Assembly (NCBI GenBank): GCA_015522055.1
Contig: WAMZ01000161.1
Location: forward strand, 1-16,152
From: Candidatus Geothermarchaeota archaeon
Lineage (GTDB): Archaea; Thermoproteota; Nitrososphaeria; Geothermarchaeales; JDFR-13
Direction: 5' to 3'
DNA: 16,152 bases
Shown here: in pieces, positions 1-5,739 of the stretch
How positions within the stretch are numbered: position 1 is the first letter of the stretch
How the letters are laid out: every line of letters begins with the position of its first letter
Position numbers and translations under genes: made by a program
Notes under the pieces: generated by a model
The model's database searches: none
What the model was told of the DNA's origin: nothing
What the model saw: only the letters and a program-made list of their open reading frames with translations

Positions 1-2
1 GG

Positions 3-21
3 AGATGTGTATAAGAGACAG
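3..21 (+). other. Tn5/Nextera mosaic-end adapter remnant (artefact)
   Basis: Positions 3-21 read AGATGTGTATAAGAGACAG, which is exactly the 19-base Tn5 mosaic end used in transposase-based library preparation. The two G residues before it match the end of the usual i7-side adapter. This is sequencing-library DNA left at the contig end and not part of the genome. Genomic sequence should begin at about position 22. The neighbouring gene's stop codon (29-31) lies inside the genomic part, so the adapter does not disturb it. Confidence 0.97.
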
Positions 22-28
22 AGTATAC

Positions 29-298
29 TCACATTACATCGGGCACCTCATCGGTTACCTCACGCTCACGTAGCTGACTAATCTTCCAACGATGCAGATC
101 CTTATACAGGTAAGGCAGTAGCCTAAGTGTTATATTTGTAGATAGGATAGGCAGGCCTAGAAACTCCCCCAATAGAAATAGATTCATCAGGTCATTCAGT
201 TGCTTGGAATATTTCACACTCTCCTTATACAACTCGAGGTAGAACATCCCGAACAGAAGTTCCTTCAACGCCTTGCTAATCCTATCTAATATACCCAT
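29..298 (-). CDS. Conserved-looking small protein of unknown function
   Basis: An 89-residue protein that I do not recognise. It begins MGILDRISKALKELLFGMFY. It has an amphipathic N-terminus and a hydrophobic centre (about residues 32-60, with LMNLFLLGEFLGLP and LRLLPYLY), then a charged tail (REREVTDEVPDVM). This could be a helical, membrane-associated or subunit-like protein. I chose the ATG at 298 because GGGTGG sits about 7 bases upstream; a GTG at 307 would add three residues. It starts just after the stop of the gene at 309-782 and is probably co-transcribed with it. Sensible composition and the Shine-Dalgarno site support a real gene. No function can be given. Confidence 0.7.
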   Translation of the reverse strand: MGILDRISKALKELLFGMFYLELYKESVKYSKQLNDLMNLFLLGEFLGLPILSTNITLRLLPYLYKDLHRWKISQLREREVTDEVPDVM

Positions 299-308
299 TG
301 TACCCACC

Positions 309-782
309 CTAGTGGCACATGGATGAGGGAATTGATTTCAGAATCTCGTCTAGATGCTCAAGCAGTGATAACCCATACATCCTAATCCGTATACTTCTAT
401 TGGTTCTGTCACAGTAAAAGCCCACCTCAATCACCTCGACCCAACGCTTCTTTATAATCCCCTTCTTCACCTTATATCCCTTGACGCATCCCCTATGACC
501 ATTGATTATAATATCGCTACCATTCCACTTCCCCATCTTATCCCCTTCATATACATCTATATCTATAGTACCAGCAACCATGGGGGAGTAGTAGAGTGAA
601 ATGATTTTGCCAGCCGAGACCCACTTAACATTCTTTATCCTAACCACTTTATCGACAGCCGGTGGATACTTCTCCCCCCTGACCTTCCACCCATATGGTA
701 GGGATAGGACTATGAAGTTCACGACACCGAATAATGGGTTAACGGCAGCTATGCTATTCTTGGTAAAATCCAGTGTTGACAA
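309..782 (-). CDS. Hypothetical protein, mixed alpha/beta, unknown function
   Basis: A 157-residue protein that I do not recognise. A hydrophobic stretch near residues 19-30 (FGVVNFIVLSLPYGW) looks like a buried strand or membrane-touching segment. A basic, strand-rich middle follows, with many Lys, Arg and Val residues (KVVRIKNVKWVSAGKI; KGYKVKKGIIKKRWVEVIEVG), and the C-terminus is helical (LSLLEHLDEILKSI). The start is TTG at 782, supported by a GGTGTGG motif 5-11 bases upstream. The stop (309-311) lies a few bases before the next minus-strand gene, so the two form a likely operon. A TATA-like CTTAATAAG lies near 811-820 on the minus strand. Nothing suggests an enzyme class. Confidence 0.68.
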   Translation of the reverse strand: MSTLDFTKNSIAAVNPLFGVVNFIVLSLPYGWKVRGEKYPPAVDKVVRIKNVKWVSAGKIISLYYSPMVAGTIDIDVYEGDKMGKWNGSDIIINGHRGCVKGYKVKKGIIKKRWVEVIEVGFYCDRTNRSIRIRMYGLSLLEHLDEILKSIPSSMCH

Positions 783-840
783 TAGGCCACACCAAATAAA
801 ATATCACCCGAGAGTCTTATTAAGGCTAAGGGGCATCCAG

Positions 841-850
841 AAATATCTAT
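841..850 (+). promoter_or_regulatory. Putative TATA box for the gene at 878
   Basis: AAATATCTAT lies about 33 bases before the ATG at 878. With the usual archaeal TATA-to-start spacing of about 25-27 bases, transcription would begin only a few bases before the ATG. That fits a nearly leaderless mRNA, and no Shine-Dalgarno motif precedes this start. The promoter shares a short intergenic region with the divergent gene ending at 782. Confidence 0.4.
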
Positions 851-877
851 TCCAAACCCCCAACATAATTATTAGAG

Positions 878-1480
878 ATGTATGATGAGATAGTAATAGT
901 AAGCCTATTGGCTTTCACGGTCGTCGGGCTATATGGACTAGGCTCCTTAGCCAATAGGAGACTTAGCAATAAATATCTGAGAGAGACATGGAGCCAGCTT
1001 AGAAGGCTAAGGATACCTGGTGAATTGAGGTCCCTAGGCTCATCGGGATTCGTCATAACATTGGAGGAGCCGAGGAAAGATATAGCTAGATTGGATGTTA
1101 GCCTAGTATTGGAGAAGCGGGAGTTTCCCCTAAACTGGCTTGTTGACAGGCTCAGGAAGAAGAGAGACACCCTCACGATAAGCATCCTATATAATAAGGG
1201 AATCTATGACAAGGATCTGGAAGTATTTAGGAGAGGCAATTACTATGGCGACTCACTACATAAATATAGGGAGAAATGCGATAGGGTAGATGATATCTAC
1301 ATCCATCCATCAGGGATAAATATGGATAGAAAGGTAAAGAGGATAGAGGGGGTCCTAAGGAAGTATGATGGAGTATACCTAGTCTCTATAAGTAGACATA
1401 GGAGAATGTTAACGGTTGTGGCCTCCGCAAGAGAAATATATAGACTTAAAAATATAGTTGATGACCTACTCAGCCTCTAG
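878..1480 (+). CDS. Single-pass membrane-anchored hypothetical protein
   Basis: A 200-residue protein that I do not recognise. Residues about 4-24 (EIVIVSLLAFTVVGLYGLGSLA) form one clear transmembrane segment right at the N-terminus. A basic soluble domain follows (NRRLSNKYLRETWSQLRRLR) of about 175 residues with alternating strands and helices. The positive charges just after the helix suggest that the soluble domain is cytoplasmic. The C-terminal part (YLVSISRHRRMLTVVASAREIYRL) looks like a small ferredoxin-like beta-alpha unit, but this is a guess. The ATG at 878 has no Shine-Dalgarno motif and probably lies near a leaderless transcript start. Its 3' end overlaps the convergent gene at 1466-1831 by 15 bases. 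Confidence 0.72.
   Translation: MYDEIVIVSLLAFTVVGLYGLGSLANRRLSNKYLRETWSQLRRLRIPGELRSLGSSGFVITLEEPRKDIARLDVSLVLEKREFPLNWLVDRLRKKRDTLTISILYNKGIYDKDLEVFRRGNYYGDSLHKYREKCDRVDDIYIHPSGINMDRKVKRIEGVLRKYDGVYLVSISRHRRMLTVVASAREIYRLKNIVDDLLSL
1448..1452 (-). terminator. Possible T-tract terminator for the gene at 1466-1831
   Basis: On the minus strand a run of five T lies 14-18 bases past the stop of the gene at 1466-1831, inside the 3' end of the convergent gene. Archaeal RNA polymerase often stops at short T-tracts without a hairpin. This one is short, so the call is weak. Confidence 0.25.
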
Positions 1481-1831
1481 GATAGACCTCACATACTCCC
1501 TTATCCTTATGGGCGACAAATCCTCCCCCTTAAAAACGACCCCACCAATAATTACCGCCAGCCCCTTACCAAGTCTATAGCGTATTGCATACCAAAGCCC
1601 CCTAACCGAGTCGAAGTTGACCACCTCAATCCTAACCCTATCCATATACCTATATAATTCCGCCACCAACTCCACAAGAAACATGAAATTCTCCCTAAAC
1701 TTATCGGGATACTCACCTAACTGCTTCCTAAGGCTTTCATATGAATCTATATGTGGTAGACCCTCCAGTAGCTCATTTGTTGGGAGTAGCCTTGGAAACA
1801 TACCATATACAATTATCCTTAGCTTCCTCAA
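1466..1831 (-). CDS. Hypothetical protein, possibly thioredoxin-like fold
   Basis: A 121-residue protein. The order of elements resembles a thioredoxin-like fold: strand (RKLRIIVYGMFP), helix (FMFLVELVAELYRYM), strand (VRIEVVNFD), helix, then a strand pair (GLAVIIGGVVFKGED) and a final helix (RIREYVRSILEAE). The CxxC pair is absent and the usual cis-Pro loop is not obvious, so it would not be a redox enzyme of the usual type. The reading frame opens with TTG at 1831. A TATA box at 1848-1855 lies only about 20 bases upstream, which would place transcription start near 1826. The real start could therefore be the ATG at 1801. The 3' end overlaps the convergent gene by 15 bases. The fold assignment is inference from pattern only. 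Confidence 0.62.
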   Translation of the reverse strand: MRKLRIIVYGMFPRLLPTNELLEGLPHIDSYESLRKQLGEYPDKFRENFMFLVELVAELYRYMDRVRIEVVNFDSVRGLWYAIRYRLGKGLAVIIGGVVFKGEDLSPIRIREYVRSILEAE

Positions 1832-1847
1832 TCCAAAACAACCAAGA

Positions 1848-1855
1848 ATTATATA
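1848..1855 (-). promoter_or_regulatory. TATA box for the minus-strand gene at 1466-1831
   Basis: Read on the minus strand, positions 1855-1848 give TATATAAT, a strong archaeal TATA element. It sits close to the TTG at 1831, so the first transcribed base may fall at or inside the annotated start. That raises the alternative ATG start at 1801. Confidence 0.5.
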
Positions 1856-1870
1856 GGACCCAGATCCACT

Positions 1871-1876
1871 AAAAAA
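1871..1876 (-). terminator. T6 terminator after homoserine dehydrogenase
   Basis: Six A residues on the plus strand give TTTTTT on the minus strand, 24-29 bases past the stop codon of homoserine dehydrogenase and before the promoter of the next minus-strand gene. Position and composition fit an archaeal oligo-T terminator. Confidence 0.5.
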
Positions 1877-1899
1877 CTTGTGTAATTACCGACAAGCCA

Positions 1900-2922
1900 C
1901 TAGGTATGCCTATGTATATAAAGTATATCGTTAAGCAGTGCATAGCCCGTCTCAATCCTGCCAGCTCCAGGCCCGACGACTGTGATATCCCCCAATACAT
2001 CAGTCTTGAATGTGATGGCATTAGTTACGCCCATGACGCTGGCTATTGGCTCACTCGCATCCAGCTCCTTAGGCCCAACACCAGCATATACCCTACCATC
2101 TTCCATATATGAATATGCAATCAGTTTAATCCTCTTACCCCTACCAACAGCCGCCATCACATCATCCCTACTTATCCCACGTATACCAGTCCTCTCTACA
2201 TCCTCGATCCTCAGGTCGGCATCCATCAATACATTGGCCAGGATCACTATCTTAATGGCTGGATCCCATGCATCAACATCCATAGTCGGGTCCGCCTCCG
2301 CATAACCAAGGGTCTGTGCCTCTCTAAGAGCATCGTCATAGGTTAGGCCCTCCTCCATCCTCGTTAATATATAATTGGTTGTCCCGTTCAGTATTCCATA
2401 TACACCCTTCAATTCACATAGTGAGAGTAGCTCCATACCCATCGATATAACTGGTGTCCCACTCATAACAGTCCCTTCAAACCTAAGGAATACCCCCCTT
2501 CTACGAGCCAAATCAGACAATTCTCTATACGCCAAAGCAATAGGGCCCTTATTAGATGTAACAACATGCCTCCCAGCATCCAAAGCCCCCCGGATATGGC
2601 TCAGACCCGGCTCCCCACTCTCAATATTTGTGGGCGTGGCCTCAACCACTATATCCAGATCGAAGTTCCTCACAACATCCATGCTATTAAAGTCCTTCTC
2701 AACCTCCATCTTTTTAATATCTCCATATTTATCTAGGTGGGACACAATTTCCGATAAATCCAAGCCGCCCGGGTCATATGCATTTCCTTTAACGGGATCC
2801 GATATAGCCACCACCGAGAACCTAAAACCGAACTTATTCTCTAAAAAGTCGGCCTTCGAAGCCAATAGCCTAATAAAACCCTGACCAACATTCCCAAAAC
2901 CTATCAAACCTATCCTCCACAC
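1900..2922 (-). CDS. hom: Homoserine dehydrogenase
   Basis: It catalyses NAD(P)-dependent interconversion of aspartate semialdehyde and homoserine, the branch leading to threonine and methionine. The 340-residue protein begins M-WRIGLIGFGNVGQG, a Rossmann dinucleotide-binding loop. TSNKGPIA carries the family's conserved Lys (K125), GTVMSGTPVI and GILNGTTNYILT are homoserine-site motifs, and EAQTLGYAEADPTMDVDAWD leads to the catalytic Lys (K224), matching K117 and K223 of the yeast enzyme. The usual Gly in the DxxGxDxAxK motif is Ala here. There is no aspartokinase fusion and no C-terminal ACT domain, so feedback control is not evident. The frame is open to an ATG at 2970, but that extension is a hydrophobic run (AYVVFMIVVFIEVVW) foreign to the family. 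The GTG at 2922 follows GAGGTGG by five bases and gives the normal N-terminus. Confidence 0.95.
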   Translation of the reverse strand: MWRIGLIGFGNVGQGFIRLLASKADFLENKFGFRFSVVAISDPVKGNAYDPGGLDLSEIVSHLDKYGDIKKMEVEKDFNSMDVVRNFDLDIVVEATPTNIESGEPGLSHIRGALDAGRHVVTSNKGPIALAYRELSDLARRRGVFLRFEGTVMSGTPVISMGMELLSLCELKGVYGILNGTTNYILTRMEEGLTYDDALREAQTLGYAEADPTMDVDAWDPAIKIVILANVLMDADLRIEDVERTGIRGISRDDVMAAVGRGKRIKLIAYSYMEDGRVYAGVGPKELDASEPIASVMGVTNAITFKTDVLGDITVVGPGAGRIETGYALLNDILYIHRHT

Positions 2923-2987
2923 CCAAACCACCTCAATAAACACTACAATCATAAATACGACATAAGCCATATATTTTTGGTGGTTAT
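2923..2987. promoter_or_regulatory. Divergent promoter region, hom / GYD protein
   Basis: This 65-base spacer contains two facing signals. On the minus strand AAAAATATATG (2978-2968) is a TATA candidate for homoserine dehydrogenase, placing the transcript start near 2947, upstream of its GAGGTGG Shine-Dalgarno motif. On the plus strand ATAAATAC (2951-2958) is a TATA candidate for the gene at 2988, with GGTGG at 2979-2983. The two promoters physically overlap, so one protein bound here could control both genes. Confidence 0.5.
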
Positions 2988-3275
2988 ATGGGTATCTACA
3001 TAGTATTGTCTAGGCTCACCGACGAGGGGGCAGAGACTCTAAAGAAACGGCCTGAGAGGATAAAAGAAGTCAACCAAGAGCTTGAGAAGATGGGTGTTAA
3101 AGTCCTGAGGCAGTATATAGTATTCGGTGAGTACGACTTCGTCAATATAATTGAGGCGGAGGACAACCTAACAGTGATGAAAGCAATGGTGGAGCTCGCA
3201 AGTAGAGGAACTATAAGGACGGTTACTATGCCAGCAATAGATGTAGATACATTCATTGAGGAAATGAAGAAATAA
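2988..3275 (+). CDS. GYD-domain protein (PF08734-like)
   Basis: A 95-residue protein resembling the GYD family of small ferredoxin-like proteins: YIVLSRLTDEGAETLKKRPERI, then LRQYIVFGEYDFVNIIEA with the GEYD turn that names the family, then TIRTVTMPAIDVDTFIEEM. Such proteins form small dimers related to stress-response barrel domains. Their biochemical role is not established, although some sit near metabolic genes. The ATG at 2988 follows GGTGG by four bases. It is transcribed divergently from homoserine dehydrogenase across an overlapping promoter, which may mean shared control. The family assignment rests on motif recognition. Confidence 0.85.
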   Translation: MGIYIVLSRLTDEGAETLKKRPERIKEVNQELEKMGVKVLRQYIVFGEYDFVNIIEAEDNLTVMKAMVELASRGTIRTVTMPAIDVDTFIEEMKK

Positions 3276-3330
3276 TCTAATTCTACACCTTATTTATAAT
3301 ATATTTATACATGCCGCCCCAACCAAGACA

Positions 3331-3346
3331 TGTTATATTTATAACA
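3331..3346. repeat. 16-bp palindrome upstream of the ABC importer operon
   Basis: TGTTATA-TT-TATAACA is an inverted repeat with 7-base arms and a 2-base centre. It lies about 90 bases upstream of the binding-protein start and about 35 bases before the nearest TATA candidate (3382). It is a possible operator for a dimeric archaeal regulator such as an Lrp/AsnC-type protein. It is AT-rich and also contains a TATA-like core, so chance or a promoter role remains possible. Confidence 0.35.
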
Positions 3347-3381
3347 CTTATGCCATAGATACATGAGTATTTTACATCATC

Positions 3382-3413
3382 CTTAAATGCTTAATAACCA
3401 TAAATACTTTAAA
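3382..3413 (+). promoter_or_regulatory. Promoter region of the amino acid ABC importer operon
   Basis: Two TATA candidates lie here: CTTAAATG at 3382-3389 and TAAATACTTTAAA at 3401-3413. The first would start transcription near 3411 and keep the AAGGAGG ribosome-binding site (3419-3425) in the leader, so it is the better fit. The second would start inside or after that site. Confidence 0.45.
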
Positions 3414-3436
3414 CCTTTTAAGGAGGATAGATAGCC

Positions 3437-4309
3437 ATGGCCCAATCAAAGGCGTTAATGGTAGGCGCACTAATCATCGTCTTACTAATAGGCATAGGGA
3501 TAGGATACGTAGTATACCCAGCACTAAATCCACCACAGCCAGGTCCCTCACCAGCCCCCGAGGAGGTCAGTATTTGGGAACAGATCAAGGCGAAAGGTAA
3601 GATCGTGGTAGCCACATCCCCTGACTGGCCACCATTCGAATATCTAGATCCAGACACAAACCAGCTCATAGGATACGAGGTAGACCTATTCAACGCGATA
3701 GCCAAGAAGCTTGGATTAGAGGTTGAGTGGAAACACATGAGCTTCGACTCTATAATTGCCGCAGTCAAGAATAGGGAGGTTGACCTAGGTGTAAGTGGAT
3801 TCTCAGTGACACCCGAGAGGTATCAAGAGGTACTCTTCACCATGCCACACATAGTCACCGAGGTCCAGCTGATAATGCTAAAGTCGAGGGCTGAGGAGCT
3901 AGGGATAACCAAGCTATCCAGCCTAGAGGAGGCAGCCCAGTATGGCCTAGTCATAGGGACCGGCAGCGGCACCACACAGGAGGATGAATTACTATCCCTT
4001 GTCAACAAGGGAGTCTTATCATCTGACCAGGTTAAAAGCTATCCAGACTTCGACACCGCCCTCCAGGAGCTCAAGAATGGAAATATAGACGCCCTATATG
4101 CAGAGACACCGATAACAACTTGGTGGATATCCACCGAGCCTGTCCCGATGGTTGTAGTATACTCCAGGTCATATTGGCCAGTCGCCTTCGTAGCCCATAA
4201 AGATGCACATGATCTAGTTATAAAGATTAACTCTGCCCTAGCCGAGTTATTCGCATCAGGTGAGATAGACCAGATAAGAGCTAAGTGGAATGTAACCAGC
4301 GGCTTATAG
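3437..4309 (+). CDS. Polar amino acid ABC transporter, membrane-anchored substrate-binding protein
   Basis: Extracytoplasmic receptor of a family 3 (His/Gln/polar amino acid) importer, 290 residues. Residues 5-27 form one hydrophobic segment preceded by SKALM, then a Pro-rich linker (about 31-42, NPPQPGPSPAPE), then the two-lobed binding domain from about 46. Family signatures are KGKIVVATSPDWPPFEYL, LIGYEVDLFNAIAKKLG and SGFSVTPERYQEVLFT; the Arg in TPER (R128) normally holds the ligand's alpha-carboxylate. There is no lipobox Cys. The K-A-L-M before the hydrophobic stretch matches the archaeal class III (prepilin-peptidase) consensus, although an uncleaved anchor is also possible. The ATG at 3437 lies 11 bases after AAGGAGG. 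It is the first gene of the operon. The exact amino acid cannot be read from the sequence. Confidence 0.93.
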   Translation: MAQSKALMVGALIIVLLIGIGIGYVVYPALNPPQPGPSPAPEEVSIWEQIKAKGKIVVATSPDWPPFEYLDPDTNQLIGYEVDLFNAIAKKLGLEVEWKHMSFDSIIAAVKNREVDLGVSGFSVTPERYQEVLFTMPHIVTEVQLIMLKSRAEELGITKLSSLEEAAQYGLVIGTGSGTTQEDELLSLVNKGVLSSDQVKSYPDFDTALQELKNGNIDALYAETPITTWWISTEPVPMVVVYSRSYWPVAFVAHKDAHDLVIKINSALAELFASGEIDQIRAKWNVTSGL

Positions 4310-4327
4310 AGGTGGCCATAGCAAGGC

Positions 4328-4984
4328 ATGCCACTAACCACATCCGACATATTCTTTATATTACAAGGAGTCCCAAACACATTATTTATCTCATTTGTAT
4401 CATTCATCCTAGGATTCATAATAGGTATACCATTATCCATCCTTAGAGAATTCACACCCAGATATATATCGATTTTCGCAGAAGGCTACGAAAAGTTCTT
4501 CAGAGGAGTGCCAGTCCTAGTATTCATGCTATTCCTATACTTTGGTTTAGGGGGCATAGTACACATATTCAAGGACCCTCTACTAGCATCATCCCTAGCC
4601 CTGGGAATGAGGAGTGGGGCCTACCAGTCCCAGATATTTAGGGGGGCAATAAACAGCGTCGGATACCAACAATACCTTGCTGGAAAATCCCTAGGAATGG
4701 GTAAACTAAGTATATTGAGGCATGTTATTATACCCCAGGCGTTTATAGTAGCCCTACCTGGCCTAGGCTCCGAGATCGCCCTCCTAATAAAAGACTCATC
4801 CTACAGTTTCATCCTAGGCGTACTAGACCTAACGATGTACTCAGATATACTTAGGAGGGCTAAGAAAATATTCTTCGAGCCATATATTTTGTCAGCACTA
4901 TTATACATAGCCATGACATTCCCAATCGCAAACTACCTAGATAAGAAGGGATCCGCTCTAAAGACGAAATATGGCCTGAGGTGA
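4328..4984 (+). CDS. Polar amino acid ABC transporter permease (HisM/GlnP type), first subunit
   Basis: A 218-residue integral membrane protein. It has hydrophobic segments near residues 16-38, 61-80, 85-98, 139-168 and 186-204. It carries the family pattern FFRGVPVLVFMLFLYFGLG and a cytoplasmic coupling loop, YLAGKSLGMGKLSILRHVIIPQA (about 117-138), which contacts the ATPase. The Glu of the classical EAA motif is replaced by Leu (L118). After the loop, ALLIKDSSYSF is the normal family sequence. The ATG at 4328 is 12 bases after GAGGTGG, which overlaps the end of the binding-protein gene. It lies 18 bases after that gene and 6 bases before the ATPase. It probably forms a heterodimer with the second permease. 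Confidence 0.93.
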   Translation: MPLTTSDIFFILQGVPNTLFISFVSFILGFIIGIPLSILREFTPRYISIFAEGYEKFFRGVPVLVFMLFLYFGLGGIVHIFKDPLLASSLALGMRSGAYQSQIFRGAINSVGYQQYLAGKSLGMGKLSILRHVIIPQAFIVALPGLGSEIALLIKDSSYSFILGVLDLTMYSDILRRAKKIFFEPYILSALLYIAMTFPIANYLDKKGSALKTKYGLR

Positions 4985-4990
4985 GGCGCA

Positions 4991-5737
4991 TTGACCAGAG
5001 AAATAATCCTATCATGCAGAGACATACACAAGAGATATGGAGACCTAGAGGTATTAAGAGGAATAGATATAAATGTGGAGAAAGGCTCAACAAAAGTAAT
5101 TATCGGTCCAAGCGGCTCCGGCAAATCAACCCTCCTCAGGATACTCGGCCTATTAGAGGAACCGGACAAGGGAAAGATATACTTCGAAGGGATAGATGTA
5201 TATAATGAGAAGATAGACTTGAATAAACTAAGGGCTAAGATAGGATTCGTATTCCAAGAACCAAGCCTCTTCAGACACCTAACAGCCCTAGACAACGTAG
5301 CCCTAGGCCTCAGGGTAGTACTAAAGATGGATAAGGAAGCCGCCAGAAAGAAAGCGATGGATACCCTTAAACTCGTACATCTAGAGAGATGGGCCGACCA
5401 CTACCCAGCCCAGCTATCAGGCGGCCAGCAGCAGAGGGTCGGGATAGCGAGGGCACTGGCAATGGACCCAGACATCATACTCTTCGATGAGCCGACCGCA
5501 TCCCTAGATATAGAGTTGACATGGGAAGTTATAGACGTCATGAAGGAACTAAGCAACCAGGGTATAACAATGCTGGTGGTTACCCATGAGATAGGATTCG
5601 CGAAGGAGGTGGCCGACTGGATATACTTCATGGACCATGGCCAAATAATCGAGGAGAACAGGCCTAAAGAACTAATCTACAACCCGAAGACCGAGAGAGC
5701 CCGTACATTCCTAAAAAGACTATTGGAGGGTACATAG
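4991..5737 (+). CDS. Polar amino acid ABC transporter ATP-binding protein (HisP/GlnQ type)
   Basis: Cytoplasmic ATPase that powers the importer, 248 residues, the usual length for this subfamily. Walker A is GPSGSGKST (39-47), the Q-loop is FVFQEPSLFRHLTALDNV (Q89), the signature is LSGGQQQR (142-149), Walker B is IILFDEP (162-168) and the switch His is in VVTHE (H199). The D-loop reads TASLD, a swap of the usual TSALD, and the Q-loop has Gln-Glu where Gln-Gln is common; neither should abolish activity. The start is TTG at 4991, supported by GAGGTGAGG ending four bases upstream and by the closeness of the preceding stop. It lies between two permease genes, so one homodimer should serve a permease heterodimer. 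Confidence 0.96.
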   Translation: MTREIILSCRDIHKRYGDLEVLRGIDINVEKGSTKVIIGPSGSGKSTLLRILGLLEEPDKGKIYFEGIDVYNEKIDLNKLRAKIGFVFQEPSLFRHLTALDNVALGLRVVLKMDKEAARKKAMDTLKLVHLERWADHYPAQLSGGQQQRVGIARALAMDPDIILFDEPTASLDIELTWEVIDVMKELSNQGITMLVVTHEIGFAKEVADWIYFMDHGQIIEENRPKELIYNPKTERARTFLKRLLEGT

Positions 5738-5739
5738 AT

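Noticed and set aside
601..885. 94-codon plus-strand frame overlapping the 309-782 gene
   Set aside because: It lies almost fully antisense to a minus-strand gene with a good Shine-Dalgarno motif, and its own composition is not protein-like.
847..1185. 112-codon minus-strand frame inside the gene at 878-1480
   Set aside because: The plus-strand frame is longer, has a promoter-like TATA and contains a coherent membrane segment plus soluble domain. The minus frame has no convincing start signal.
2375..2884. 169-codon plus-strand frame opposite homoserine dehydrogenase
   Set aside because: The opposite strand encodes a complete, motif-verified enzyme; the plus-strand frame has shadow-like composition (Ser/Pro/Leu rich).
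2923..2970. Signal peptide or membrane anchor on homoserine dehydrogenase
   Set aside because: The hydrophobic residues come from reading upstream of the true GTG start; the enzyme is cytosolic in every known case.
3276..3436. Possible riboswitch or RNA leader before the ABC importer
   Set aside because: The predicted leader is only about 26 bases; the rest of the gap is untranscribed promoter DNA with one AT palindrome and no GC-rich pairing.
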